Positions 24,703 to 33,487 are shown, numbered from the stretch's first letter. The stretch is 64,000 nucleotides of DNA from JABMQF01 sp964563755 (GCA_964563755.1 CAZLYC010000001.1:186001-250000), one strand, 5' to 3'. Numbers and translations: made by a program. The notes: generated by a model from the letters alone, not told the origin.

Positions 24703-25550
24703 TAGAAAGGCAAATCGTCGCATCAAGTGTTAAAGAGCTTGAGATACAGGAATACGTCACACAGACACTCAAGAATCTCGGACAGAGCCACATAAAACTA
24801 CAGAAGACCCCTCTTGGAGAGAAGATAATCATATTCGCATCAAGGCCAGGACTCATAGTCGGAAGGAAAGGCCAGAACATAAAGAAGCTCACTGAAGACC
24901 TCAAGGAAAAATTCAAGCTCGAGAACCCTCAGATAGAGATAAATGAAGTCGGAGTACCAGAACTTGATGCCCAGATAGTCGCAGAGAGAGTCGCGGGCTC
25001 GCTTGAGAAATTCGGAACACAGAGATTCAAGGGCATAGGCCACAAGATAATGAGCGACGTGATGGGCGCAGGCGGACTCGGAATAGAAATCACAATCTCA
25101 GGAAAGATACCAAGCGCAAGAGCAAAAAGATGGAGATTCTACCAGGGATACCTCAAGAAGAGCGGTGACGTCGCCATAGAAGGAGTCAAGAGAGCATACG
25201 CAGCAGCCCAGCTCAAGACAGGGACTGTCGGAATACAGGTAAGCATAATGCCGCCCGACATAAAGCTGCCTGATAAGGTAATCATATTCCAAGAAAGCGA
25301 GACGACAGAACAGATAAAGTCCGACCTCGCAAAAGACGATAAGAAGGAAACGAAAGAACCTGCAAAAGAGCAGCAGAAGACAGAAGAGAAGAAAGATGAG
25401 AAAAAGAAGAAGCCAAGGAAGACAGTGAAAAAGAAAGATAAGACTGACGCTACTTCCGCTCCAGAGCAGAAGAAAGAAGAGACTGCCACGGAGAAAAAGG
25501 CAGAAGAGCCTAAGACAGAAGAAAAAAAGCCTGAAGAGAAGGAAGAATAA
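24699..25550 (+). CDS. rps3: Ribosomal protein uS3 with long charged C-terminal tail
   Basis: Small-subunit protein at the mRNA entry channel. The KH domain motif GLIVGRKGQNIKKL is at about residues 51-64, and the C-terminal domain includes GGLGIEITISGKIPSARAKR. The first 205 residues are an ordinary archaeal uS3. The remaining 78 or so are almost only Lys, Glu, Pro, Ala and Thr and probably disordered. Such a tail is longer than I expect for the family. It is coupled to uL22 by an ATGA overlap. Confidence 0.96.
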   Translation: MIERQIVASSVKELEIQEYVTQTLKNLGQSHIKLQKTPLGEKIIIFASRPGLIVGRKGQNIKKLTEDLKEKFKLENPQIEINEVGVPELDAQIVAERVAGSLEKFGTQRFKGIGHKIMSDVMGAGGLGIEITISGKIPSARAKRWRFYQGYLKKSGDVAIEGVKRAYAAAQLKTGTVGIQVSIMPPDIKLPDKVIIFQESETTEQIKSDLAKDDKKETKEPAKEQQKTEEKKDEKKKKPRKTVKKKDKTDATSAPEQKKEETATEKKAEEPKTEEKKPEEKEE

Positions 25551-25555
25551 GAAAA

Positions 25556-25744
25556 ATGAAAGACCTAGACCTAACCAAGATGAGCAAGGACGAGCTAAAG
25601 GCAAAGATGCTCGAACTTAGGAAAGAACTCATCAAGCTTAATGCTCAAACTGCAACGGGAACTTCAGCGAAGAACCCAAAGCAGATAAGGATAGACAGAA
25701 AAAACATAGCAAGGCTACTCACAGCCTTGAAGGACAAGGAGTAA
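25556..25744 (+). CDS. rpl29: Ribosomal protein uL29
   Basis: 62-residue helical-hairpin protein at the tunnel exit next to uL23. The pattern MSKDELKAKMLELRKELIKL and IARLLTALKDKE is diagnostic. Five bases after uS3, four before aIF1. Confidence 0.95.
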   Translation: MKDLDLTKMSKDELKAKMLELRKELIKLNAQTATGTSAKNPKQIRIDRKNIARLLTALKDKE

Positions 25745-25748
25745 ACAC

Positions 25749-26057
25749 ATGAGCGAAATCTGCTCTACGTGCGGACTACCAAAAGAGCTTTGCGTTTGCG
25801 AGACAATCGCAAAGGAGAACCAGCTGATAGAAGTTTCCATCGAAAGGAAGAAATTCGGAAAGTTTTATACTGTCGTCAGCGGCATAGACACCAAGGAAAT
25901 CGACTTGGACCAGCTCGTGAAAAAACTCAAGAGCAAGCTCGCATGCGGCGGAACAGCCAAGGACGGAAAAATAGAGCTCCAGGGCCAGCATAAACACAGG
26001 GTCAGGGAAACTCTTTTGGAGATTGGTTTCGCACCCGAGACCATAGTCGTAAGATAA
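25749..26057 (+). CDS. sui1: Translation initiation factor aIF1 (SUI1)
   Basis: Factor that binds the 30S platform and monitors start-codon pairing. 102 residues: an N-terminal metal-knuckle-like CSTCGLPKELCVC, then the SUI1 fold with KFYTVVSGIDTKEIDLDQL, CGGTAKDGKIELQGQHKHRV and a final IGFAPETIVV. The gene lies in the standard archaeal position between uL29 and the RNase P protein gene. Confidence 0.96.
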   Translation: MSEICSTCGLPKELCVCETIAKENQLIEVSIERKKFGKFYTVVSGIDTKEIDLDQLVKKLKSKLACGGTAKDGKIELQGQHKHRVRETLLEIGFAPETIVVR

Positions 26058-26059
26058 TT

Positions 26060-26311
26060 ATGGCAAAACGCGAGAAACGCGAAAGAATCGCGCTCATCGG
26101 AGAAGAAATCAGGATAGCAGATGCAAAAAACAAGACGCTCACCGGATTTACGGGAAACGTGGTCGGAGAGACAAGAAACACAATAACGATCAAAACCCAA
26201 ACGGGCAACAAAACAATAATCAAGGAACAAGTCGAAATCGAGATCAACGGAAAAAAAATACAAGGAAAAAATATCACAGGGCGCGTCGAAGAGCGCATCA
26301 AACAACAATAA
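26060..26311 (+). CDS. rnp1: RNase P protein component 1 (Rpp29/Pop4)
   Basis: Protein subunit of archaeal RNase P, which removes 5' leaders from pre-tRNA and pairs with Rpp21. 83 residues with the Sm-like barrel pattern: LIGEEIRIADAKNKTLTGFT, GNVVGETRNTITIKT and the closing strand before RVEERIKQ. It begins two bases after aIF1, as usual in archaeal S10-spc operons. Confidence 0.93.
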   Translation: MAKREKRERIALIGEEIRIADAKNKTLTGFTGNVVGETRNTITIKTQTGNKTIIKEQVEIEINGKKIQGKNITGRVEERIKQQ

Positions 26312-26322
26312 TGGTGAACTAA

Positions 26323-26757
26323 ATGACCAGGACAAAGGAAATCGGCATGGGAACGAAATCACCTAGCCAGACATGCAATGACGCAAACTGCCCATTCCAC
26401 GGAACGCTCAAGATAAGAGGAAAATCATTCACAGGGAAAGTGGTATCCAACAAGATGCAGAGATCCATAGTCGTAGAATGGTCAGGATGGAGACGCCTGC
26501 CCAAATACGAGAGATACCAGAAGACAAGGACAAAGATAACAGTACACAATCCGCCATGCCTAAACGCCGTTGAGGGAGACCTCGTCAAGATAGGCGAATG
26601 CAGGCCTCTTAGCAAGACAAAGAACTTCGTCGTGCTGCAGGTCCTAGGAAAGGTTGAGAAATACACGCTCGAAAAAGAATCACTAGAGGAAGGAAAGAAG
26701 AGAATAAAGACCAAGGAGAAGAAAGAAGAAGCTCCTGAAACCAAAGAGGAAGAGTAA
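26323..26757 (+). CDS. rps17: Ribosomal protein uS17
   Basis: Early-assembly small-subunit OB-fold protein. Archaeal features are CNDANCPFHGTLKIRGKSF near the start, then VEWSGWRRLPKYERYQKTRT and HNPPCLNAVEGDLVKIGECR. 144 residues including an acidic-basic tail of about 30 residues (KEKKEEAPETKEEE at the end), longer than usual. Confidence 0.96.
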   Translation: MTRTKEIGMGTKSPSQTCNDANCPFHGTLKIRGKSFTGKVVSNKMQRSIVVEWSGWRRLPKYERYQKTRTKITVHNPPCLNAVEGDLVKIGECRPLSKTKNFVVLQVLGKVEKYTLEKESLEEGKKRIKTKEKKEEAPETKEEE

Positions 26758-26759
26758 AA

Positions 26760-27161
26760 ATGCAGTCAAGAAAAGCCAACGTCACAAGAGGATTGCTTGC
26801 AGGCTCATGGGTAGTCACCTGCGACAACTCAGGCGCAAAGATACTCAAGATAATATCATTCAAGAACAGGAAGACGACAAGACGAAGAGTACCATTCGGC
26901 GGAGTCGGTGACCTTGTCCTCGCGGCAGTCAAGAGAGGAAAGCCCGAGATGAGAAAACAGGTAGTGTTCGCAGTCATAGTCAGACAGAAGAAGGAATACA
27001 GAAGGTCAGACGGCATGAGGATAAAATTCGAGGACAATGCTGCCGTAGTACTAAAAGACGACAAAGGAAACCCGAAAGGAACAATACTCAAGGGCCCAAT
27101 AGCAAAAGAGGCAGCAGGAAGATGGCCTGGAGTAGCAAAGATAGCTAGTGTCATAATATAA
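26760..27161 (+). CDS. rpl14: Ribosomal protein uL14
   Basis: Intersubunit-face protein that forms bridge B8 and contacts the GTPase factor site. The strings VTCDNSGAKILKIISF, GVGDLVLAAVKRGKPEMRKQ and VLKDDKGNPKGTILKGPIA are diagnostic. 133 residues, normal for archaea. Two bases after uS17. Confidence 0.97.
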   Translation: MQSRKANVTRGLLAGSWVVTCDNSGAKILKIISFKNRKTTRRRVPFGGVGDLVLAAVKRGKPEMRKQVVFAVIVRQKKEYRRSDGMRIKFEDNAAVVLKDDKGNPKGTILKGPIAKEAAGRWPGVAKIASVII

Positions 27162-27174
27162 TAAAGGTAAAAAA

Positions 27175-27582
27175 ATGAAAAACGCATTTTCAACAAGCTG
27201 GAAATCAAGCTCAAAACCGTCAAAGCAGAGGAAATACGCATACAATGCTCCCCTGCACATAAGACAGAAATTCGTCTCAGCACACCTGTCAAAGGAACTG
27301 AGGCAGAAATACAAGAAAAGGGCAATCCAGCTATGCAAAGGCGACAAGGTCAAGATACTCAGAGGACAGTTCAGCGGCAGAGAGAACAAGATAGAAAGAA
27401 TAGACCTTAAGCAGACACTCATATACATATCAGGAGTGGAAAGGTCGAAGAAAGACGGCACGAAATCACTGCACCCAGTCCACCCATCAAACTTACTGAT
27501 AACAGAGCTAAACCTGAACGACAAGGAAAGGAAGGCGAAACTCGAAAAGACAATCAAGGTCCAGAAGCAAGAGGTCAAATAA
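27175..27582 (+). CDS. rpl24: Ribosomal protein uL24
   Basis: Assembly-initiating KOW-domain protein near the tunnel exit. The N-terminal archaeal part (STSWKSSSKPSKQRKYAYNA, then LSKELRQKYKKRAI) precedes the KOW motif GDKVKILRGQFSGRENKIER. 135 residues, with a basic C-terminal helix. One base separates it from eS4. Confidence 0.96.
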   Translation: MKNAFSTSWKSSSKPSKQRKYAYNAPLHIRQKFVSAHLSKELRQKYKKRAIQLCKGDKVKILRGQFSGRENKIERIDLKQTLIYISGVERSKKDGTKSLHPVHPSNLLITELNLNDKERKAKLEKTIKVQKQEVK

Positions 27583-27583
27583 A

Positions 27584-28288
27584 ATGCCCAGACGCCATCT
27601 AAAAAGAATAGCGGCACCAAGCACCTGGAGAATCAACAGGTCACAGAGGAAATACATATCAAGGCCACTCCCAGGAGGGCACAGCATGGAATATGCGATG
27701 TCCCTGACAGTAGCGATGAGGGATTTTATGGGCCTTGTTAAGACCGCAAAGGAGGCAAAAGGCATAATCAACACAAAGGATGTCTTTGTCGACAAGAAAA
27801 AGAGATCCGACGAGAAGCACCCTGTCGGCCTAATGGACATAATAGAGCTGCCGCAGCTTGAAGCGTACTTCAGAGTAACGCTTGACAGCAAGGGAAAAAT
27901 CACAGTCGTAAAAGCAAGCGCAAAAGAAGCAAACACGAAGCTATCCAGGATAGAGTCAAAGACAAAACTTGCGGGCGGAAAAATCCAGCTCAACATGTTC
28001 GATGGAAGGAACCTGGCGATAGATAAGGACACATACAAGGTCGGAGACACTCTGCTCCTCGCATTACCTGAACAGAAGATACTCGACCACATAAAGCTCG
28101 AGAAAGGCTCACTCGCGCTACTCATCGGCGGAAAGCACTCTGGTGCGATAGCCAAGATAGAGGAAATAAGCGCAAACAGCATAATCTTAATGACATCAAA
28201 GAATCAGAAGTTCGAGACGCTAAAAAAATACGCATTCGTAGTAGGCAAGGACAAGCCGGCGCTCGACAGCCTGAAGCAAGCGAAGTAG
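27584..28288 (+). CDS. rps4e: Ribosomal protein eS4
   Basis: Archaeal/eukaryotic small-subunit protein with S4-like, central and KOW domains. The start MPRRHLKRIAAPSTW and the following PLPGGHSMEYAMSLTVAMRD are typical; RNLAIDKDTYKVGDTLLLAL and LIGGKHSGAIAKIEEI mark the C-terminal half. 234 residues, full length. Confidence 0.96.
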   Translation: MPRRHLKRIAAPSTWRINRSQRKYISRPLPGGHSMEYAMSLTVAMRDFMGLVKTAKEAKGIINTKDVFVDKKKRSDEKHPVGLMDIIELPQLEAYFRVTLDSKGKITVVKASAKEANTKLSRIESKTKLAGGKIQLNMFDGRNLAIDKDTYKVGDTLLLALPEQKILDHIKLEKGSLALLIGGKHSGAIAKIEEISANSIILMTSKNQKFETLKKYAFVVGKDKPALDSLKQAK

Positions 28289-28295
28289 ATAAAAA

Positions 28296-28808
28296 ATGAA
28301 CCCGTGCCAACAGATCAGGATCGAGAAAATCACGCTCAACATAGGTGCAGGAACAAACATCGACAAGCTGGAGAAAGGTCTCAAGCTCCTCGAGATGATA
28401 ACTGCCGCAAAGCCTGTCAAGACACTCTCGACAAAGAGGATAGCAGGATGGGGCATAAGGCCTGGCCTACCGATAGGATGCAAGGTAACAATAAGAGGAC
28501 CTAAAGCGATGACTATCCTCAAGCAGCTGCTCGGCGGAATCGACAACAAGCTCAAGCCAAAACAGTTCGATGACGAAGGCAACCTTTCTTTCGGAATGAA
28601 GGAATACATAGACGTTCCAGGCCTCGAATACAGCCCAGAGATAGGCTCGATGGGATTCCAGGTCTGCGCGACGCTAGAAAGACCAGGATTCAGGGTAAAG
28701 AAGAGAAACGTGAACAAGAAGAAGCTAGGAAAAAAGCACAAGATAACAAGGAAAGACGCGATAGAATTCATGAAATCAAATTTCAAAGCCATAATAGAGG
28801 AGGAATAA
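28296..28808 (+). CDS. rpl5: Ribosomal protein uL5
   Basis: Central protuberance protein binding 5S rRNA and the P-site tRNA elbow. IEKITLNIGAGTNIDKLEKG, KTLSTKRIAGWGIRPGLPIG and the GMKEYIDVPGLEYSPEIGSM loop are the archaeal pattern. 170 residues, normal length. Confidence 0.97.
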   Translation: MNPCQQIRIEKITLNIGAGTNIDKLEKGLKLLEMITAAKPVKTLSTKRIAGWGIRPGLPIGCKVTIRGPKAMTILKQLLGGIDNKLKPKQFDDEGNLSFGMKEYIDVPGLEYSPEIGSMGFQVCATLERPGFRVKKRNVNKKKLGKKHKITRKDAIEFMKSNFKAIIEEE

Positions 28809-28812
28809 ACGG

Positions 28813-29043
28813 ATGACAACATCAGACCATAAGAAGATGCTCGCACAGCTCAAGGTAAAGCCTGCTAAATTCAACAAGTTCATCAAGCACAACGCACCCA
28901 AGAAAAGGAGCTGCGGAATAAACCTGAACAAGTGCAGGAGATGCGGCACATACCATGGTTTCATAAGCAAATACGGGCTCAACCTATGCAGACGATGCTT
29001 CAGGGAAGTCGGAACCAAGATGGGTTTCAAGAAATACAACTAA
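28813..29043 (+). CDS. rps14: Ribosomal protein uS14, zinc form
   Basis: Small-subunit head protein. The zinc site is CRRCGTYHGFISKYGLNLCR followed by RC, i.e. C-x2-C-x15-C-x2-C. At 76 residues it is longer than most archaeal uS14 (about 50-56) because of a 25-residue N-terminal extension (MTTSDHKKMLAQLKVKPAKF). Confidence 0.95.
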   Translation: MTTSDHKKMLAQLKVKPAKFNKFIKHNAPKKRSCGINLNKCRRCGTYHGFISKYGLNLCRRCFREVGTKMGFKKYN

Positions 29044-29055
29044 CGGTGGAAAAAA

Positions 29056-29448
29056 ATGTCACTAAATGATTCATTATCAAGCGCGATGTCAAAGATACAG
29101 AGCCACGAGAAGGTAGGCAAGAAGGACTGCATCATAAAACCGACATCAATCACTGTAAAAAGAGTCCTGGACATACTCAATGCAGAAGGGTATATAGGAG
29201 CTTATGAAGAAGTCGATGACTCAAAAGGAAAACATCTCAAGCTCAACCTGCTCGGCAACATAAACAAGTGCGGCGCGATAAAGCCGACATTCTCAGTCAA
29301 GATAAATGATTACGACAAATTCGAGAAAAGATTCCTGCCCGCGAAGGGTTTTGGAGTGCTGATACTCACGACATCACAAGGACTCATGACACACTACAAG
29401 TCCAAAGAGAAGAAAATCGGCGGCAAGCTCGTCGCATACTGCTACTAA
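29056..29448 (+). CDS. rps8: Ribosomal protein uS8
   Basis: Platform protein binding helix 21 of 16S rRNA. The typical DSLSSAMSKIQSHEKVGKKD, then KRFLPAKGFGVLILTTSQGL and the final GGKLVAYCY are seen. 130 residues, as in other archaea. Confidence 0.97.
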   Translation: MSLNDSLSSAMSKIQSHEKVGKKDCIIKPTSITVKRVLDILNAEGYIGAYEEVDDSKGKHLKLNLLGNINKCGAIKPTFSVKINDYDKFEKRFLPAKGFGVLILTTSQGLMTHYKSKEKKIGGKLVAYCY

Positions 29449-29449
29449 A

Positions 29450-29998
29450 ATGAGAATCAAGAAACAAGTCGAAAAAGTGAACGTGCCAGAGAAGGTACAG
29501 GTCGAGATAAATGGCAAGACCATAAAGATCAAAGGACCTAAAGGAGAGCTATCAAGGACATTTATATTCCCAAGAGTAGAGCTTTCACATGAGAACAACC
29601 AGGTGCTAGTCTTTGTCAAAGATTCAACAAAAGCAGAGAAGACACAGGTCGGCACGACAGCATCACACATAACAAACATGATGAAGGGCGTCACAGAAGG
29701 CCACACATACAAGCTCAAGATATGCTCAGGCCATTTCCCTATGAGCGTCGCCGTCACAGGAGACACATTCACGATAAAGAACTTCTTCGGAGAGAAAGTC
29801 CCGAGGACACTCAAGATAAAGGAAGGGGCGAAAGTCACTGTCTCAGGAAATGAGATAACTGTCGAAGGCATAGATATAGAGAAAGCAGGACAGGTGGCAG
29901 CAGACATAGAACTCCTCACAAGGATAGTCAAGCGCGACATAAGGATATTCCAGGACGGAATATACATGACGCAGAAATCAAAGAAACAACTGATGTAA
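29450..29998 (+). CDS. rpl6: Ribosomal protein uL6
   Basis: Large-subunit protein near the sarcin-ricin loop, with two similar folds. VEINGKTIKIKGPKGELSRT, then TTASHITNMMKGVTEGHTYK and EITVEGIDIEKAGQVAADIE are diagnostic. 182 residues. One base after uS8, two before eL32. Confidence 0.97.
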   Translation: MRIKKQVEKVNVPEKVQVEINGKTIKIKGPKGELSRTFIFPRVELSHENNQVLVFVKDSTKAEKTQVGTTASHITNMMKGVTEGHTYKLKICSGHFPMSVAVTGDTFTIKNFFGEKVPRTLKIKEGAKVTVSGNEITVEGIDIEKAGQVAADIELLTRIVKRDIRIFQDGIYMTQKSKKQLM

Positions 29999-30000
29999 AA

Positions 30001-30603
30001 ATGGTAAACAAAGAAGCACTCCAGACAAGAGCAATATCAAAGAGAAAGAAACCCCTGTTCCTAAGACAGGACGCATTCAAGAGAAAGAGGCTCAAGAAAC
30101 TCTGGAGAAGGCCGAGAGGCTCAGACAGCAAGACAAGGCTTAGAGTAAGAGGACAGGAAGCAAGACCTGAAGTAGGATGGGGCTCACCAAGAGCAGTGAA
30201 GGGCTGTGACAAATCAGGATTCCTGCCAATGGTAGTCAACAGCGTCGATGACCTCCTCAAGATAGATGCGAAGACTCAAGGAGCAGTCATAGCATCCACA
30301 GTAGGCACAAAGAAAAAGATTGCGATACTAGAACAGGCAACATCAAAGAAGATAAGGATACTCAATGTCAAAGAATCCGAAAAGGCAGCGGCCAAACTGA
30401 AAGAGCAGTTCGAAAACAAGAAGAAAGAGAAACAGAAAATAAAGGATGACAGGGAAAAGAAGAAAGAGACTGCCAAGAAAGAGGCCGAGAAGAAAAAATC
30501 AAAGGACGACAAGAAAGAGGAAAAGAAGGAAGAGCTCACGGATGAGCAGAAGAAAGAAGAGGAAAAGAAGGAGAAAGACAAGCTCCTCATCTCAACTCAA
30601 TGA
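30001..30603 (+). CDS. rpl32e: Ribosomal protein eL32 with long charged tail
   Basis: Archaeal/eukaryotic large-subunit protein. The family core is in the first 130 residues: KKPLFLRQDAFKRKRLKKLW followed by RRPRG, then RPEVGWGSPRAVKGCDKSG-like text, and an Rossmann-like part ending KKIAILEQATSKKIRILNVK. The last 70 residues are nearly all Lys, Glu, Asp and Arg (KKKSKDDKKEEKKEELTDEQ), making this an unusually long tail probably formed of helix or disorder. Confidence 0.94.
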   Translation: MVNKEALQTRAISKRKKPLFLRQDAFKRKRLKKLWRRPRGSDSKTRLRVRGQEARPEVGWGSPRAVKGCDKSGFLPMVVNSVDDLLKIDAKTQGAVIASTVGTKKKIAILEQATSKKIRILNVKESEKAAAKLKEQFENKKKEKQKIKDDREKKKETAKKEAEKKKSKDDKKEEKKEELTDEQKKEEEKKEKDKLLISTQ

Positions 30604-30613
30604 GGAATAAAAA

Positions 30614-31075
30614 ATGAAACTCAACGTCCAGAAAAGACTCGCAGCATCAATCCTCAGGGCTTCGCCTAAAAGGATATGGTTCGACGATGAGAGGCTTGAA
30701 GACATAAAGGAATCGATAACCAAGCACGATCTCACATCACTCATAAAGGACGGAGCGATAAGGCTCAAGCCAGTCAAATCAATCTCAAGAGGCCGAGCAA
30801 GGAAGAAGAAGATACAGAAATCCAAAGGTCTCCAGAAAGGACACGGCTCAAGGAAAGGCGGCAAGAAGGCAAGATTCCCGAAGAAAGAGAACTGGATGGT
30901 AAAGATAAGGATCCAGAGAGAGTTCCTGAAAGAGCTAAGGAACAAGAAGATCATACCAAAGAAGACATACAGAGACCTGTACCTTAAATCCAAAGGAGGT
31001 TTCTTCAGGAGCAAGAGACACATCAAGCTATTCATAGAGGAGCAGAACCTCGCGCAAAAGACAGCCAAGAAATAG
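30614..31075 (+). CDS. rpl19e: Ribosomal protein eL19
   Basis: Large-subunit protein with a long basic helix contributing to intersubunit bridges. Diagnostic strings are LNVQKRLAASILRASPKRIW, then IKDGAIRLKPVKSISRGRAR and GHGSRKGGKKARFPKKENWM. 153 residues, standard. Confidence 0.97.
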   Translation: MKLNVQKRLAASILRASPKRIWFDDERLEDIKESITKHDLTSLIKDGAIRLKPVKSISRGRARKKKIQKSKGLQKGHGSRKGGKKARFPKKENWMVKIRIQREFLKELRNKKIIPKKTYRDLYLKSKGGFFRSKRHIKLFIEEQNLAQKTAKK

Positions 31076-31106
31076 ATTAAAATAAACAACACGAAAAAGA
31101 AACAAA

Positions 31107-31700
31107 ATGGCAACAAAGGACAAATACGGCAGAAGGAGAACAATCCCATTCAGGAGAAAGCTTGAGGGAAAGACAAACTACATCAAGAGACTTGCGCTGC
31201 TGAAATCCGGCAGGTCAAGACTCGTCTTGAGGAAGTCCCTTAACACAGTCATCGCACAGGTAGTAGAATACAAGCCCCAGGGGGATAGCATACTCATATC
31301 CGCAACATCAAAAGAACTCAAGAAGTTCGGATGGAAAGGCCACACAGGCAATATCCCAAGCGCGTACCTAACCGGATTCCTCATCGGCACAAAGGCCAAT
31401 AAGATGAAGATAAAAGACGCAATCGTCGACACGGGTCTTAGGGCACCCATAAGAGGCGGAAGGGTATTCGCAGCAATGAAAGGAGCGCTCGACGCAGGAA
31501 TGGAGCTCAACTGCGGACAAGAGGCATTCCCAAAACCAGACAGGATAAGCGGAAAGCACATAGCGGACTATGCAAGCAAGATAAAGAATGACGCTCAGAA
31601 ATACCAAAAGCAGTTCTCACGATACATAAAGGACGGAATGAAACCGGAAGAGCTGCCAAAACTGTTCGAAGAGACAAAAAAGAAGATACTCAGCTCATAA
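31107..31700 (+). CDS. rpl18: Ribosomal protein uL18
   Basis: 5S rRNA-binding protein of the central protuberance. The archaeal pattern is TIPFRRKLEGKTNYIKRLAL, then GYKARTVIDTGLRAP-like KDAIVDTGLRAPIRGGRVFA and MKGALDAGMELNCGQEAFPK. 197 residues. Preceded by a 31-base gap, one of the wider gaps in this operon. Confidence 0.96.
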   Translation: MATKDKYGRRRTIPFRRKLEGKTNYIKRLALLKSGRSRLVLRKSLNTVIAQVVEYKPQGDSILISATSKELKKFGWKGHTGNIPSAYLTGFLIGTKANKMKIKDAIVDTGLRAPIRGGRVFAAMKGALDAGMELNCGQEAFPKPDRISGKHIADYASKIKNDAQKYQKQFSRYIKDGMKPEELPKLFEETKKKILSS

Positions 31701-31720
31701 TAAGAAACAAAGGAAACAAA

Positions 31721-32530
31721 ATGACAAAGGAAACAAGCCCAAAACCAGCGTCTGACGAGAAAGCAATCGTTCCGGAAATCGAGGAGCAGAAGCACCTCAT
31801 AACACCGGTAGAAGAGGAAGAGATAGCATCATTAAAGGCCAAGCCCACAGTAGACATAACTGCATGGAAGCCAAAGACGGCGCTCGGGAAGAAAGTCAAG
31901 TCAGGATCAGTATCAAACATAGACAGCATACTCAATAGCGAACAGAGCATACTCGAAGTAGAGATAGTAGATGCGCTGTTGCCATCACTCGAATCAGACC
32001 TGCTCCTCGTAGGACAGTCAAAAGGAAAGTTCGGCGGAGGACAGCGAAGGGTATTCAAGCAGACACAGAAGAAGACCAAGGAAGGCAACAAGCCAAGTTT
32101 CGCAACATTCGCAATCGTCGGAGACAAGGACGGCCACGTAGGCATGGGATACGGAAAAGCAAGAGAGACAGTCCCTGCAAGAGAGAAGGCAGTCAGGAAA
32201 GCCAAGCTCAACATAATCAAGATAAGACGCGGATGCGGCTCATGGCAGTGCAACTGCAAGGAACCACACTCGATACCATTCACAGTCGAAGGAAAATGCG
32301 GCTCAATAAAAGTCAGGCTGATGCCCGCACCTAAAGGAACAGGACTCTGCGCAGCAGGGGAAATCGCAAAGATACTCAAGATTGCAGGCATAAAGGACGT
32401 CTGGTCAAAGCCATTCGGCAACACGACATCAAGGATAAACCTGACACTCGCAGTGTTCGACGCACTAAAAAAGCTCATGACAATGAAAGTCCAGGAGAAA
32501 TACAAGCAGGTATTGAACCTCTCAGAATAA
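31721..32530 (+). CDS. rps5: Ribosomal protein uS5 with N-terminal extension
   Basis: Small-subunit protein at the mRNA entry and decoding-fidelity region. The family double-strand RNA-binding part is FATFAIVGDKDGHVGMGYGK, followed by IKIRRGCGSWQCNCKEPHSI and RLMPAPKGTGLCAAGEIAKI. 269 residues; about 60 extra N-terminal residues (ETSPKPASDEKAIVPEIEEQ at the start) precede the usual archaeal beginning. Confidence 0.95.
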   Translation: MTKETSPKPASDEKAIVPEIEEQKHLITPVEEEEIASLKAKPTVDITAWKPKTALGKKVKSGSVSNIDSILNSEQSILEVEIVDALLPSLESDLLLVGQSKGKFGGGQRRVFKQTQKKTKEGNKPSFATFAIVGDKDGHVGMGYGKARETVPAREKAVRKAKLNIIKIRRGCGSWQCNCKEPHSIPFTVEGKCGSIKVRLMPAPKGTGLCAAGEIAKILKIAGIKDVWSKPFGNTTSRINLTLAVFDALKKLMTMKVQEKYKQVLNLSE

Positions 32531-32542
32531 AGGCTACGAAAA

Positions 32543-32953
32543 ATGGAAAAAGAAACAACACCAAAAACGCATAAGGCGACAGGAGAAAAACTGGCAGTAG
32601 TCAGGATAAGGAGCGCATCAAGAGCCAACCATGCAGTTCTTGACACGTTCAGGATGTTCAACCTAGACAGAAAATTCACATGCACGATAATAGAAAAGAG
32701 CCCTGTAACGATGGGCATGCTCAACAAGGTAAAGGATTTCTCGACATTCGGCGAGATAGACGCTGAAACACTCAAGCTACTTCAGGAAAAGAGAGGAGAG
32801 AAGGACAAGGAAGGCAAGCTCAAGAAGTTCTTCAGGCTAGCTCCACCAAGAGGCGGATTCGAGCGAAAAGGACTCAAGGTCAGCTACTACGGCGGAGGCG
32901 CCCTGGGATACAGAGGACCTAACATGAGCAAGCTCATACAGAGAATGATATGA
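32543..32953 (+). CDS. rpl30: Ribosomal protein uL30
   Basis: Large-subunit protein of the archaeal long type. LAVVRIRSASRANHAVLDTF then RMFNLDRKFTCTIIEKSPVT and the Gly-rich RLAPPRGGFERKGLKVSYYG are typical. 136 residues, somewhat shorter than the 150-160 common in archaea. Confidence 0.95.
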   Translation: MEKETTPKTHKATGEKLAVVRIRSASRANHAVLDTFRMFNLDRKFTCTIIEKSPVTMGMLNKVKDFSTFGEIDAETLKLLQEKRGEKDKEGKLKKFFRLAPPRGGFERKGLKVSYYGGGALGYRGPNMSKLIQRMI

Positions 32954-32978
32954 TAAATATGATAATCTGAGGTTAAAA

Positions 32979-33452
32979 ATGACCACTCACAGAAATAAGA
33001 AAGTAAGAAAACAGCGCGGAAGCAAGAACCACGGCAAAGGCATAGGAGCAAAGCATGCCAAAGGAGCAGGAAGCCGAGGCGGCCGCGGAATGGCAGGCTC
33101 AGGAAAAAGAGCAGACCAGAAAAAGCCATCAATATGGAAAGATGTCTACTTCGGAAAGTTCGGATTCGTATCAAAATCAAGGACAGCAAAGATATACCCG
33201 ATAAACATAAAGACAATAGAAGATACGCTTGAAACGCTTGTCAGAAGCGGAAAAGCCAAGCAGGAAAAAGACTCATTCACAATAGACCTCTCAGAGCTCG
33301 GCTACAACAAGCTCCTCAGCACAGGAAACCCGACAAAGAAACTCATAATCACAGTAGCATACACGACCAAGACTGCCGCAGAGAAAATAAAGGCCGCAGG
33401 CGGCGAAGTCAAGGGAAAGGTCGTCGAAGAGAAGGCCGAAAAAGCGAAATAA
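32979..33452 (+). CDS. rpl15: Ribosomal protein uL15
   Basis: Large-subunit assembly protein. The Gly/Arg-rich N-terminus HRNKKVRKQRGSKNHGKGIG and AKGAGSRGGRGMAGSGKRAD is characteristic; the C-terminal domain has LSELGYNKLLSTGNPTKKLI. 157 residues. It ends 35 bases before SecY. Confidence 0.95.
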   Translation: MTTHRNKKVRKQRGSKNHGKGIGAKHAKGAGSRGGRGMAGSGKRADQKKPSIWKDVYFGKFGFVSKSRTAKIYPINIKTIEDTLETLVRSGKAKQEKDSFTIDLSELGYNKLLSTGNPTKKLIITVAYTTKTAAEKIKAAGGEVKGKVVEEKAEKAK

Positions 33453-33487
33453 TCCTTTCAAAAATCCAAAAAAGAAGCCGGTGAACA

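Noticed and set aside
26609..27325. Open frame of about 238 codons opposite uS17 and uL14
   Set aside because: Antisense shadow of conserved ribosomal genes; hydrophobic low-quality protein without a start signal.
31690..32775. Long open frame (about 360 codons) opposite uS5 and uL30
   Set aside because: It is antisense to two well-supported ribosomal genes; such frames are a by-product of their codon bias and show no motif.
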